Shown here: positions 1 through 5,790 of the stretch, piece by piece
Position numbering within the stretch: position 1 is the stretch's first letter
How the letters are laid out: each line of letters opens with the position of its first letter
NCBI GenBank assembly: GCA_012514775.1
Contig: JAAYZQ010000352.1
Span: forward strand, 1 to 15,933
DNA from: Anaerolineaceae bacterium
Lineage (GTDB): Bacteria; Chloroflexota; Anaerolineae; JAAYZQ01
Reading direction: 5' to 3'
Length of the DNA: 15,933 nucleotides
Notes under the pieces: generated by a model
Databases searched by the model: none
Seen by the model: the letters and a program-made list of their open reading frames with translations, nothing else
What the model was told of the DNA's origin: nothing
Program-made: the position numbers and the translations under genes

Positions 1-2180
1 CAGGTCAGGAGCGCCAGGTAGAGGGCCGGAGCGGGCAGGCCATTCTCGGCGGCCTGCACGTCCCACCGGCCCGTGGCCACCTCCTCGCGCAGCCGCGCAA
101 AAAGGCGTGCCGTCCCCTCGTCGCTTGCCAGGCGGGGATGGATCTGCTCCAGCACGCCCAGCTCGTCCAGGCGGTTGAGGGCGTGCTCCGGCTCGTCCTC
201 GGCCAGGATGAGGAGCATCTCGTGGCGCACCCGCTCGCCCGTCACGCGCGACAGCATCGGCAGCGCGTTCTCGATGAGCTCGGCGGTGCGCGGCTCGATG
301 TGAAAGCCCAGCCGTTGCTCAAAACGCACGGCGCGCATGATGCGCGTCGGGTCCTCGATAAAGCTCAGGCTGTGCAGCACCCGCACCACGCGGTCCTGAA
401 GGTCCTGCTCGCCCCCGTAAAAGTCCAGGAGCTTGCCATAGTGATCCGAGTCCAGCCGGATGGCCAGGGTGTTGATGGTAAAGTCGCGGCGGTGCAGGTC
501 GGCCTTGATGGAGCTTTGCTCGACCTCGGGCAGGGCGGCGGAATGGGCATAGAACTCCAGGCGCGCCGTGGCAAAGTCGAGGGAGGGGATGCCGAACTCG
601 GCCTCGCGGCCCTCCAGGACGATCTTGGCCGTGCCGAACCGGCCGTGGCTGCGCGTCCGGGCGCCGACCCGCCGCGCCAGCCTGCGGGCCAGGCGGATGG
701 CGTCGCCCTCGACCACCAGGTCCAGGTCCAGGTTGCGCTCGCCCAACAGCAGGTCACGGACAAAGCCGCCCACCACGTACAGGCCATAGCCCATCTCCTG
801 GGCCATGGCGCTGGCCTGCTGCAGCAGCTCCAGCAGCGGGCCGGGCAGCGCCTTGCTCATCTTTTGCGCGATCTCCTTGCGGCGGGGCAACTGGTGGGGC
901 GGGCTGGCCCACAGCTTGATGAGGTCGGTGCGCGTCACAACCCCCAGGATCTCGCCGCCCTGGACCACCGGCACCTGGCCGATGCCATGCTGGGTCATGA
1001 TCTGTTGCAGGCGCTCCACCGAGTCCTCGGGGCCGATCCAGATCTCGCCCTTGGTCATATAGTGCGAGACGGGCATGGTCTCCAGGCGCAGGCGCCGTGC
1101 CCGGTCGATCTCGCGGCGCGTCAGGATGCCGACGATCTCGCCGCTCTCGCCCACCACCGGGAACCCCTCGAACCCGTAGCGCAGCATGAGCTCGGCCGCC
1201 TTTTCCACCGTGGTTTCGGGCGACAGGGTGTGGACGCCGTGGGACATGATCTGGCCCACGGTCACCAGGGGATGGATGTGCCGCTCCAGCATGTCCAGCA
1301 GCGCCTGGCGGGCCGTCTCCAGGTCCATCTCGCGAATGAGGGCTGCCGCTGCCCGGGTGTGCCCCCCTCCGCCAAAGTGGTCGGCGATGTGCCCCACGTC
1401 CACGGCGTCGGTGGTCGAGCGCGCCACCAGTTGCAGATGCTCCCCCAGGTCGACGAGCAAGAAGAGCCCTGCCGGGTCGTACAAATCCCGGATCTTGTGG
1501 GCCAGGGCCGATATCTCTTCCACGTATCCCTCGGCGCTGGCCGTGGTGACGACCACCGTGTGGCCGGCAATGTTGTGGATCTCGGCGCTGTCCAGGAGGG
1601 CCTCGTACAGCTCGAGCTGCTGGTCGGTCAAAGGGTGGTGCAAGAAGTCGCTGACCACCGACAGGTTCGCGCCCCGCTCCGCCAGCCAGGCGATGCTGCG
1701 TAGATCGCGCACGGTGGTCGTCGGGTAGGTGAGGGAGCCGGTGTCCTCGTAGATGCCCAGGGCCAGGAGCGTGGCCTCCACCGGCGTCACGCGGATGCCG
1801 CTCTCCACGATGCGCTCCAGGAGCAGGGTCGTCGTGGCGCCCACCGGCTCGCCGCTGTAGGTCCAGTTGGGCGGCAGGTCGCGGGCCAGGGGGTGATGGT
1901 CGATGATCTGCACCTGCGTCTCGTCCGACATGCCCCGCGGCGTGACCAGCGTCTGCGTGTCCACGAGGATGATGCGGTCCACGTCGGCCCGGCGGGCCAG
2001 GTCCTCGTAGCGAACAAAGGGCAGTTCGTCCCAGTAGAGCGTCAAAAAGTCGCGCAGGTTCCGGTTGGGGCGGCGCGGCAGGACAGGCTTTGCCTGGGGA
2101 TAGAGCTTCCAGGCGGCCAGTTGCGACGCCAGGCCGTCAAAGTCGGTATTCTCGTGGGTGAGGATCAGTTGTTCGCCCAT
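1..2180 (-). CDS. tRNA A/CCA-adding nucleotidyltransferase with N-terminal DHH and CBS domains (3' truncated by window edge)
   Basis: Adds A (or CCA) to tRNA 3' ends; the N-terminal half resembles DHH phosphoesterases. My translation from 2180 gives 726 codons in the window with no stop, so the C-terminus lies outside. Domains in order: DHH phosphoesterase with the HENTDFDG start motif (residues 9-16) and DHHP at 94-97, a DHHA1-like FGGGGHTRAA segment near residue 280, two CBS domains at about 300-425, then a class II polymerase-beta-type head with GGFVRD (471-476), the catalytic pair D485/D487 in NLDLDLVVEG, RRDFTINTLA near 564-573 and the neck motif EDPTRIMRAVRF. This architecture is known for long A-adding or CCA-adding enzymes of Aquifex, Deinococcus and related lineages. 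Whether it adds CCA or only A cannot be read from what is visible. The ATG at 2180 is chosen because the DHH motif begins directly after it; no strong ribosome binding site is adjacent, and in-frame TTG (2189) and GTG (2204) are alternatives. Confidence 0.93.
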   Translation of the reverse strand, partial: MGEQLILTHENTDFDGLASQLAAWKLYPQAKPVLPRRPNRNLRDFLTLYWDELPFVRYEDLARRADVDRIILVDTQTLVTPRGMSDETQVQIIDHHPLARDLPPNWTYSGEPVGATTTLLLERIVESGIRVTPVEATLLALGIYEDTGSLTYPTTTVRDLRSIAWLAERGANLSVVSDFLHHPLTDQQLELYEALLDSAEIHNIAGHTVVVTTASAEGYVEEISALAHKIRDLYDPAGLFLLVDLGEHLQLVARSTTDAVDVGHIADHFGGGGHTRAAAALIREMDLETARQALLDMLERHIHPLVTVGQIMSHGVHTLSPETTVEKAAELMLRYGFEGFPVVGESGEIVGILTRREIDRARRLRLETMPVSHYMTKGEIWIGPEDSVERLQQIMTQHGIGQVPVVQGGEILGVVTRTDLIKLWASPPHQLPRRKEIAQKMSKALPGPLLELLQQASAMAQEMGYGLYVVGGFVRDLLLGERNLDLDLVVEGDAIRLARRLARRVGARTRSHGRFGTAKIVLEGREAEFGIPSLDFATARLEFYAHSAALPEVEQSSIKADLHRRDFTINTLAIRLDSDHYGKLLDFYGGEQDLQDRVVRVLHSLSFIEDPTRIMRAVRFEQRLGFHIEPRTAELIENALPMLSRVTGERVRHEMLLILAEDEPEHALNRLDELGVLEQIHPRLASDEGTARLFARLREEVATGRWDVQAAENGLPAPALYLALLT

Positions 2181-2236
2181 TGCCCGCAACCTGTTGCGTT
2201 CCACTCCTCGTTTCCGGGCCTGCTGGCCCATCCGTG

Positions 2237-2265
2237 ATTATACCTGATATCCTGCCAGGAAGCAA
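2237..2265 (-). promoter_or_regulatory. Predicted sigma-70 promoter of the nucleotidyltransferase gene
   Basis: Read on the minus strand, a perfect TATAAT (2237-2242) lies 17 bases downstream of TTGCTT (2260-2265), which matches the -35 consensus at only its first three positions. The predicted start, near 2230, leaves a leader of about 50 bases. A perfect 5-bp hairpin (GGGCC / GGCCC, 2216-2229) would form the very 5' end of that transcript. Confidence 0.6.
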
Positions 2266-2267
2266 AG

Positions 2268-2288
2268 CCACTTCCGCCGTTCAAGTGG
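2268..2288 (-). terminator. Weak stem-loop downstream of the HTH gene
   Basis: On the minus strand, CCACTT and AAGTGG form a 6-bp stem around a 9-base loop, followed by the T-rich CTTTGCTT. It lies 22 bases past the stop codon of the double-HTH gene and just upstream of the next gene's promoter. This is a plausible but weak intrinsic terminator, with a short stem and an interrupted T-tract. Confidence 0.35.
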
Positions 2289-2309
2289 GGATGCGGCGAG
2301 GCGCCAGGC

Positions 2310-2750
2310 TCAGGTCAGGCGCTCCAGGTCGGCCCATGGGATCAGCCATTGGCCCGTGGAGGCCTGTTGGGCGTTGGGCAGGCGGCCGGCGGTGATCCAG
2401 TTGCGGATGGTCTGGCTGCTGCAGCTCAACATCCGGGCGGCGTGGCCCGCCGTGATCAGGTCATCCTGTTCAGGGATGGAAAAATGGCGGCTGGCGCTCT
2501 GATAGCGATCCCGGCCGGCGAGCAGGCGGGCCGCATCGGGCACCTGGTTCGAGATGCGCGTCACCGCCTGCTTGATCCGGGCCTGGACGGCGGCGCGCGT
2601 GATGCCCAGGGCTTCGGCGATCTGCTGGTCGTCCAGCCCATCGGCGCGCAGCAGGGCCACCGCGGTTTCGCTGGGGTTCAGCCGGGCAATGATCTCGGCA
2701 AAGGTCTCCTTTTCGATCATGCGGTCGAGGACGGGGTTGTCCCAGATCAT
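2310..2750 (-). CDS. Small double helix-turn-helix DNA-binding protein
   Basis: A 146-residue protein of unknown specific function, likely a cytoplasmic transcription regulator. Two DNA-binding folds are visible. Residues about 25-66 (NPSETAVALLRADGLDDQQIAEALGITRAAVQ...) look like a sigma-70 region 4 or LuxR-type HTH. Residues about 98-145 (ITAGHAARMLSCSSQTIRNWITAGRLP...WADLERL) look like a MerR/excisionase-type HTH_17 with its recognition helix and a wing ending in the usual 'W...L' segment. Its ATG overlaps the TGA of the upstream zinc-finger-like gene by four bases (ATGA, 2747-2750), and its own ribosome binding site is weak, so translation is probably coupled to that gene. Autoregulation through the palindromes at the shared promoter is an inference. 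It could also be an excisionase-like remnant of a mobile element, but no integrase is nearby. Confidence 0.8.
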   Translation of the reverse strand: MIWDNPVLDRMIEKETFAEIIARLNPSETAVALLRADGLDDQQIAEALGITRAAVQARIKQAVTRISNQVPDAARLLAGRDRYQSASRHFSIPEQDDLITAGHAARMLSCSSQTIRNWITAGRLPNAQQASTGQWLIPWADLERLT

Positions 2751-3223
2751 AGCTTCACCCCCAGCTCGGCGGCCGCTGCCTCCATTGCCCGGTCGACGAT
2801 GGCCGACCAGCCTTCCTGGTCCTGGTCCGAGACGGCCTGCCGGTCGCGGAGCAGGCGGGCGATGGTGCTGACTCCCCGGAAGATAAGGCTTACGAGGCGG
2901 ACCCGCTGCTCCACCGTCAGCCCTCCGTTGGCCTCGAGCGCCTCGGCCACGCGAAGCAGGCAGATGCGGGCCAGCGAGATCTCTTCGTCCAGGTTGAGGC
3001 TGTCCCGTTGCGCGCTATGGGCCGGCTCCTTGCGCTCGGGGACGTGGAGGCAACGGCCCGGGACGGCGGCGCCGGGCTCGTCTGCAGGATGGCGGGCATC
3101 GCCAGCGCCGCGGCCGGCGTGAGCGACGCACAGGGGCGGGTCGCTGTCGCGGGTGGCCCACCGCCGGCATTGCTCGCCGCGCCGGGTCGTAGCGCTACAC
3201 CTGCGTCGATTGGGGTGTTTCAT
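2747..3223 (-). CDS. Hypothetical protein with an N-terminal CCCH zinc-finger-like motif
   Basis: A 158-residue protein with no function I can name. The ATG at 3223 is preferred over the longer reading (3274) because a near-perfect AAGGAGGT lies 4-5 bases upstream. Residues 9-37 carry a C-x9-C-x12-C-x2-H pattern (C9, C19, C32, H35) with the spacing 'RCxATxxxGxxC...PPLCxxHAG'. This resembles small zinc-binding motifs in phage- and terminase-associated proteins and in DUF5763-like families; that resemblance is from memory. Residues about 75-150 are predicted helical and acidic/leucine-rich (LDEEISLARICLLRVAEALE...), with no transmembrane segment. It is followed by the double-HTH gene with an ATGA overlap and preceded by a strong promoter flanked by palindromes. 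It may be a nucleic-acid-binding adaptor, but no catalytic residues are visible. Confidence 0.75.
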   Translation of the reverse strand: MKHPNRRRCSATTRRGEQCRRWATRDSDPPLCVAHAGRGAGDARHPADEPGAAVPGRCLHVPERKEPAHSAQRDSLNLDEEISLARICLLRVAEALEANGGLTVEQRVRLVSLIFRGVSTIARLLRDRQAVSDQDQEGWSAIVDRAMEAAAAELGVKL

Positions 3224-3242
3224 CGGACCTCCTTGTGACGGA

Positions 3243-3270
3243 TAGGATGAACGGCTATAACCACATCCTA
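3243..3270. promoter_or_regulatory. 7-bp inverted repeat overlapping the -10 box (candidate operator)
   Basis: TAGGATG (3243-3249) and CATCCTA (3264-3270) form a perfect inverted repeat with a 14-base spacer, so the half-sites are 21 bp apart, about two helical turns. The right arm coincides with the -10 hexamer of the zinc-finger gene promoter. A dimeric repressor bound here would block transcription; which protein binds is unknown. Confidence 0.4.
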
Positions 3271-3293
3271 CCACGCCTTTGGAGGCCTGTCAA
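3265..3293 (-). promoter_or_regulatory. Strong sigma-70 promoter of the zinc-finger/HTH gene pair
   Basis: On the minus strand, a perfect TTGACA (3288-3293) is separated by exactly 17 bases from TAGGAT (3265-3270). It lies in a distinctly AT-rich stretch compared with the surrounding GC-rich DNA. The expected start is near 3258, giving a leader of about 35 bases before the AAGGAGGT ribosome binding site and the ATG at 3223. Confidence 0.75.
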
Positions 3294-3294
3294 G

Positions 3295-3320
3295 TATTTC
3301 CGATTCTGTTTTCGGAAATA
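3295..3320. promoter_or_regulatory. Perfect 9-bp palindrome abutting the -35 box (candidate operator or activator site)
   Basis: TATTTCCGA (3295-3303) and TCGGAAATA (3312-3320) are a perfect inverted repeat around an 8-base spacer. It sits one base upstream of the TTGACA of the zinc-finger/HTH promoter. The AT-rich arms, 17-bp half-site spacing and position are typical of a dimeric regulator site. An RNA hairpin is less likely because it lies upstream of the predicted start. The neighbouring double-HTH protein is an obvious but unproven candidate ligand. Confidence 0.55.
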
Positions 3321-3341
3321 TGTGTATGAGGTTGAGAGGGG

Positions 3342-3368
3342 AGGCGGCCCGTCCTGAAAGCGCCGCCT
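3342..3368 (-). terminator. Stem-loop downstream of the acidic-tail membrane protein gene
   Basis: AGGCGGC (3342-3348) and GCCGCCT (3362-3368) form a perfect 7-bp GC-rich stem around a 13-base loop, 20 bases past the stop codon at 3388. No T-tract follows on the minus strand, so intrinsic termination is uncertain. Confidence 0.35.
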
Positions 3369-3387
3369 TCTTGGCCCGGTTCAGCTC

Positions 3388-3735
3388 CTAATCGTCGTCG
3401 TCCTCGTAGTCGTACCACTCGTCCTGCACGACGTAGGGCTCCTCGGGCGCGCTGGTGCCGCTGATGGTCAGCACCAGCCCCAGGATGATGACCACGAGCC
3501 CCAGGGTACCCACGCAGCAGATGGGCCCCTCGGCAAGGATCATGTACAGCGCGCCGCTGTCACCCACCAGGGTGTGGATCCAGTCGCCCCACAGCCAGGC
3601 GGGCGCGCCTTCCACGTTCAGCAGGGCGGTTACGATGGCATAGATGCTGCTAAGGAGATAAGGCAGCAAGCAACAGCTTAACAAGAGTCCGAGTGCGGTG
3701 ATGATGCATCCCAGGCTACAACCTCGTCGTTCCAT
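3388..3735 (-). CDS. Small membrane protein with acidic C-terminal tail, unknown function
   Basis: A 115-residue protein that I cannot assign to a family. It has a short basic, Cys-containing N-terminus (MERRGCSLGC), a long hydrophobic segment at about residues 10-40, a Trp-rich extracytoplasmic-looking loop (WLWGDWIHTL), a second hydrophobic segment at about 70-93 and a charged tail ending DEWYDYEDDDD. The positive-inside rule predicts both ends in the cytoplasm, which is an inference. The ATG at 3735 has GAGGAG seven bases upstream, and only three bases separate it from the acyltransferase stop, so the two genes almost certainly share a transcript. It may be a helper of membrane lipid metabolism, but only proximity supports this. 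Confidence 0.75.
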   Translation of the reverse strand: MERRGCSLGCIITALGLLLSCCLLPYLLSSIYAIVTALLNVEGAPAWLWGDWIHTLVGDSGALYMILAEGPICCVGTLGLVVIILGLVLTISGTSAPEEPYVVQDEWYDYEDDDD

Positions 3736-3738
3736 GAC

Positions 3739-4470
3739 CTAGCTCCTCGTTGAGTTGAAACTATAGGCCTGGACCAGGTCCGGGCGTTGATCGGCGACGT
3801 CGCGATAGACGCCCCGATATTCCGGCGGCAGCATGGCCGCCAGGCGATACATGATCTCGTCGGTGAAGGCCTGGACCTGGGCGCTGGAGGCCTTGCCCTC
3901 CACCGGGGGCGGATAGAACGGCGCGCCGATCCGGACGCGCACGGTGGCCCGCCGCAGGCGCCGCAGCGCCCAGAACACCTTCTCCTGCCCGGTGCAGGTC
4001 ACGGGCAGGATGGGCACGCCGGCCCGGTAGGCCAGGTAGGCTGCCCCTGTGCGGCCCCGTTGCAGCCCGCCGGTCTTGCTCCGCGTGCCCTCGGGGGCCA
4101 TGCCCAGCACCCCACCCCCCTGGAGCACGGCCAGCGCCTGGCGCAGTGCCTGGCGATCGACCTCTCCTCGCCGCACAAAGATGGCGCCCAGCGAATGGAA
4201 GAAGGGACCGAGCAGCCAGTGTTTTTCCCACTTTTCGCCGGCAAACACATACGCCCGGTGGGGCAAGATCACGGCCACCACCGGAGAGTCCAGCCAGTGC
4301 AGGTGGTTGGTCACCAGGATATAGGCGCCATGGGCCGGGATCTCCTCACGACCCTGGACATCCAGCCGGGACAGGACGCGCAGCAAGATGCCGATGGCGC
4401 CCCGCGCCACCCGATACCAGCCCCGGACCTTTAGATCGTAGGACCCCGACGTGCTCTCCCCTGTGCCCAT
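3739..4470 (-). CDS. PlsC-type lysophospholipid acyltransferase (1-acyl-sn-glycerol-3-phosphate acyltransferase family)
   Basis: Transfers an acyl chain from acyl-ACP or acyl-CoA to a lysophospholipid, normally lysophosphatidic acid, at the inner face of the membrane during phospholipid synthesis. The 243-residue length is normal for the family. The catalytic NHxxxxD motif is N55-H56...D61 (NHLHWLD), motif II is GAIFVRRG at 95-102, and the phosphate-binding PEGTRS motif is at 126-131. The region before NHLHWLD is amphipathic with basic residues (YRVARGAIGILLRVLSRL), consistent with membrane association. The ATG at 4470 follows GGGAGGAG at good spacing. The gene is followed three bases later by a small membrane protein gene. 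The exact acceptor lipid cannot be determined from sequence, so no gene symbol is given. Confidence 0.92.
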   Translation of the reverse strand: MGTGESTSGSYDLKVRGWYRVARGAIGILLRVLSRLDVQGREEIPAHGAYILVTNHLHWLDSPVVAVILPHRAYVFAGEKWEKHWLLGPFFHSLGAIFVRRGEVDRQALRQALAVLQGGGVLGMAPEGTRSKTGGLQRGRTGAAYLAYRAGVPILPVTCTGQEKVFWALRRLRRATVRVRIGAPFYPPPVEGKASSAQVQAFTDEIMYRLAAMLPPEYRGVYRDVADQRPDLVQAYSFNSTRS

Positions 4471-4500
4471 GTCTCCTCCCTCTTGCGGTCTCCCTCTGGG

Positions 4501-4546
4501 AAAACACCGCCGGCCCGCCCAGGGTGCGCTGCTCCGGGGCCCGGTG
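4501..4546 (-). terminator. Probable intrinsic terminator of the LysM lipoprotein gene
   Basis: On the minus strand, directly after the lipoprotein stop codon, CACCG and CGGTG pair (4542-4546 with 4505-4509) and the stem continues with GGCCC/GGGCC past a two-base bulge. The base of the stem is followed by TTTT (complement of 4501-4504). The stem is GC-rich but the T-tract is short. Confidence 0.5.
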
Positions 4547-4551
4547 CCGTC

Positions 4552-5640
4552 TCAGGGGGTCGCGCTTGGCAGAGGTGTCTCGCTGGGCTCCGGGATCTGG
4601 TAGCCGACCCACCAGCCCTGGACCTGCACGTCGTAGCGAGCCACGTCGCCCACGGGCGTGAGGATTACGTCAAAGGGCGCCCTGGCGCCCGCCAGGAAGA
4701 GGTCCGCGGCGATGGACACCGCTCGCGCCGCGACGACGTGATCCTCGCCGTCGTAGAGGGTAACCACCACAAGCACGCGCTCCGCGTCGGCCTGGCCCGT
4801 GTTGTGTACCTGGCCCTGCACGCGATAGTTCTCGTCCTCCTGCCAGCCGCCCTGGTCTTCGACCACCTTCAGGTCAGGGTAGCGCGGCCCCAGGTGGGTG
4901 CTCGGCACGCCCCCCAACACCTGGGTCTGATACTGGGCAAAGCTCGTGGGCGGCGCGGTAAAGAGGATGGCAAAGGGCGCCCGTTCGCCGGCGGGCACAA
5001 TGTCGACCTGGACAAAGGCACCCTCCGCGGCCAGCAACTGGCCCTTCTCGTCGTGCAGCGAGACCTGCACCTGGACCTCTTCGGCGGGCTGGCCCGACAC
5101 GTTCACGACCTCGCCCAGGCACCACAGGCTGTCCACGGGTGTGCGGTGAAAGGCCAGCCCCTGGATGCGCAGGGCCACGGGCGTGGGCGACGGCACGGCC
5201 GTCGGCCCCCCTTCGGCTGGCTGGGCGGGGATGATGATCTCCTGGCCGATGCTCAGCCGCCGGGGATCGGTGATACCGTTGGCGTTCTGGATGTCTTCTA
5301 CCGTGACGCCGAACTGGCGCGCGATGGGCAGCAGCGTGTCCCCTGCCTTGATGACATAGATCACCGGCGTCGGCGTCGCCGTCGGCGTCGGCGTGTCCGA
5401 GGGCGTGGCCGGCACGGGCGTAAAGGTTGCCCGCCGCGTGGCCGTGGGGCGCGCTGTGTCGGTGGGAAGCGCCGTGACACCGGCCACTGTCGTGGCTGTG
5501 GGGGGCTGGATCAGGCGGCCGCAGCCCGCCAGCGCAAGGTGGCCGATGAGCAGGATCCATGCTGCGGGCGGTACTCCACGCCGGAGCGCTTTCTGTGGTG
5601 AGCCACAGCGTAGCATGGTTCCGGGCCTCGCTCGGTTCAA
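4552..5640 (-). CDS. Lipoprotein with LysM domain and two FxLYD-like domains
   Basis: A predicted cell-surface lipoprotein that probably binds peptidoglycan or another glycan through its LysM domain. Translated from the TTG at 5640 it is 362 residues. The TTG is chosen because AAGGAGG lies four bases upstream; the ATG at 5616 (residue 9) has no clear ribosome binding site. The N-terminus has a basic stretch, a hydrophobic core and a lipobox ending LAGC with the acylated Cys at 40. A Thr/Pro linker follows (about 46-92, with TPTPTATPTP repeats), then LysM at about 94-140 (YVIKAGDTLLPIARQFG...IGQEIIIP). Two similar beta-rich units at about 158-235 and 255-340 each have the G-x-V-x-N-x-G-x-x-A-x-x-V pattern of FxLYD domains. 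It is divergently transcribed from the aminopeptidase gene. The role is inferred from domains only; no catalytic domain is visible. Confidence 0.85.
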   Translation of the reverse strand: MNRARPGTMLRCGSPQKALRRGVPPAAWILLIGHLALAGCGRLIQPPTATTVAGVTALPTDTARPTATRRATFTPVPATPSDTPTPTATPTPVIYVIKAGDTLLPIARQFGVTVEDIQNANGITDPRRLSIGQEIIIPAQPAEGGPTAVPSPTPVALRIQGLAFHRTPVDSLWCLGEVVNVSGQPAEEVQVQVSLHDEKGQLLAAEGAFVQVDIVPAGERAPFAILFTAPPTSFAQYQTQVLGGVPSTHLGPRYPDLKVVEDQGGWQEDENYRVQGQVHNTGQADAERVLVVVTLYDGEDHVVAARAVSIAADLFLAGARAPFDVILTPVGDVARYDVQVQGWWVGYQIPEPSETPLPSATP

Positions 5641-5677
5641 TTCTCCTCCTTGATCTCGCCGTCGTGACGGCAGCCAG

Positions 5678-5706
5678 ATTGTAACAAAAGAGGGGGGATA
5701 AGTCAA
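5678..5706 (-). promoter_or_regulatory. Sigma-70 promoter of the LysM lipoprotein gene
   Basis: On the minus strand, TTGACT (5701-5706) and TACAAT (5678-5683) are separated by exactly 17 bases. The start is expected near 5671, about 30 bases before the TTG start codon. It lies back-to-back with the aminopeptidase promoter; the two -35 boxes are 16 bp apart. Confidence 0.75.
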
Positions 5707-5722
5707 ACAACCCTTACCCGGT

Positions 5723-5751
5723 TTGACGGCACGGCTTGCGGGTGCTATAAT
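5723..5751 (+). promoter_or_regulatory. Sigma-70 promoter of the aminopeptidase gene
   Basis: TTGACG (5723-5728) and a perfect TATAAT (5746-5751) are separated by exactly 17 bases. The start is expected near 5758, about 33 bases before the ATG at 5791, and the leader contains AAGAGGAGGAG as ribosome binding site. Confidence 0.8.
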
Positions 5752-5790
5752 CCCCTCGTCCCGATTCAAGCCAAGAGGAGGAGCAAGATC

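Noticed and set aside
138..1703. 521-codon plus-strand open frame
   Set aside because: It is antisense to the DHH-CBS-nucleotidyltransferase gene, with low-complexity His/Gln/Leu-rich translation and no ribosome binding site.
2310..3320. Toxin-antitoxin or defence system reading of the zinc-finger/HTH pair
   Set aside because: The overlap and small sizes fit, but no toxin fold, nuclease motif or other effector residues are visible.
5340..5410. Short GC-rich tandem repeat (GGCGTC units)
   Set aside because: It encodes the Thr/Pro linker of the lipoprotein, so it is coding low complexity rather than an independent repeat element.
4483..5601. 372-codon plus-strand open frame with an Arg-rich run
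   Set aside because: It is antisense to the lipoprotein gene; the Arg run is the complement of the Thr/Pro linker codons.
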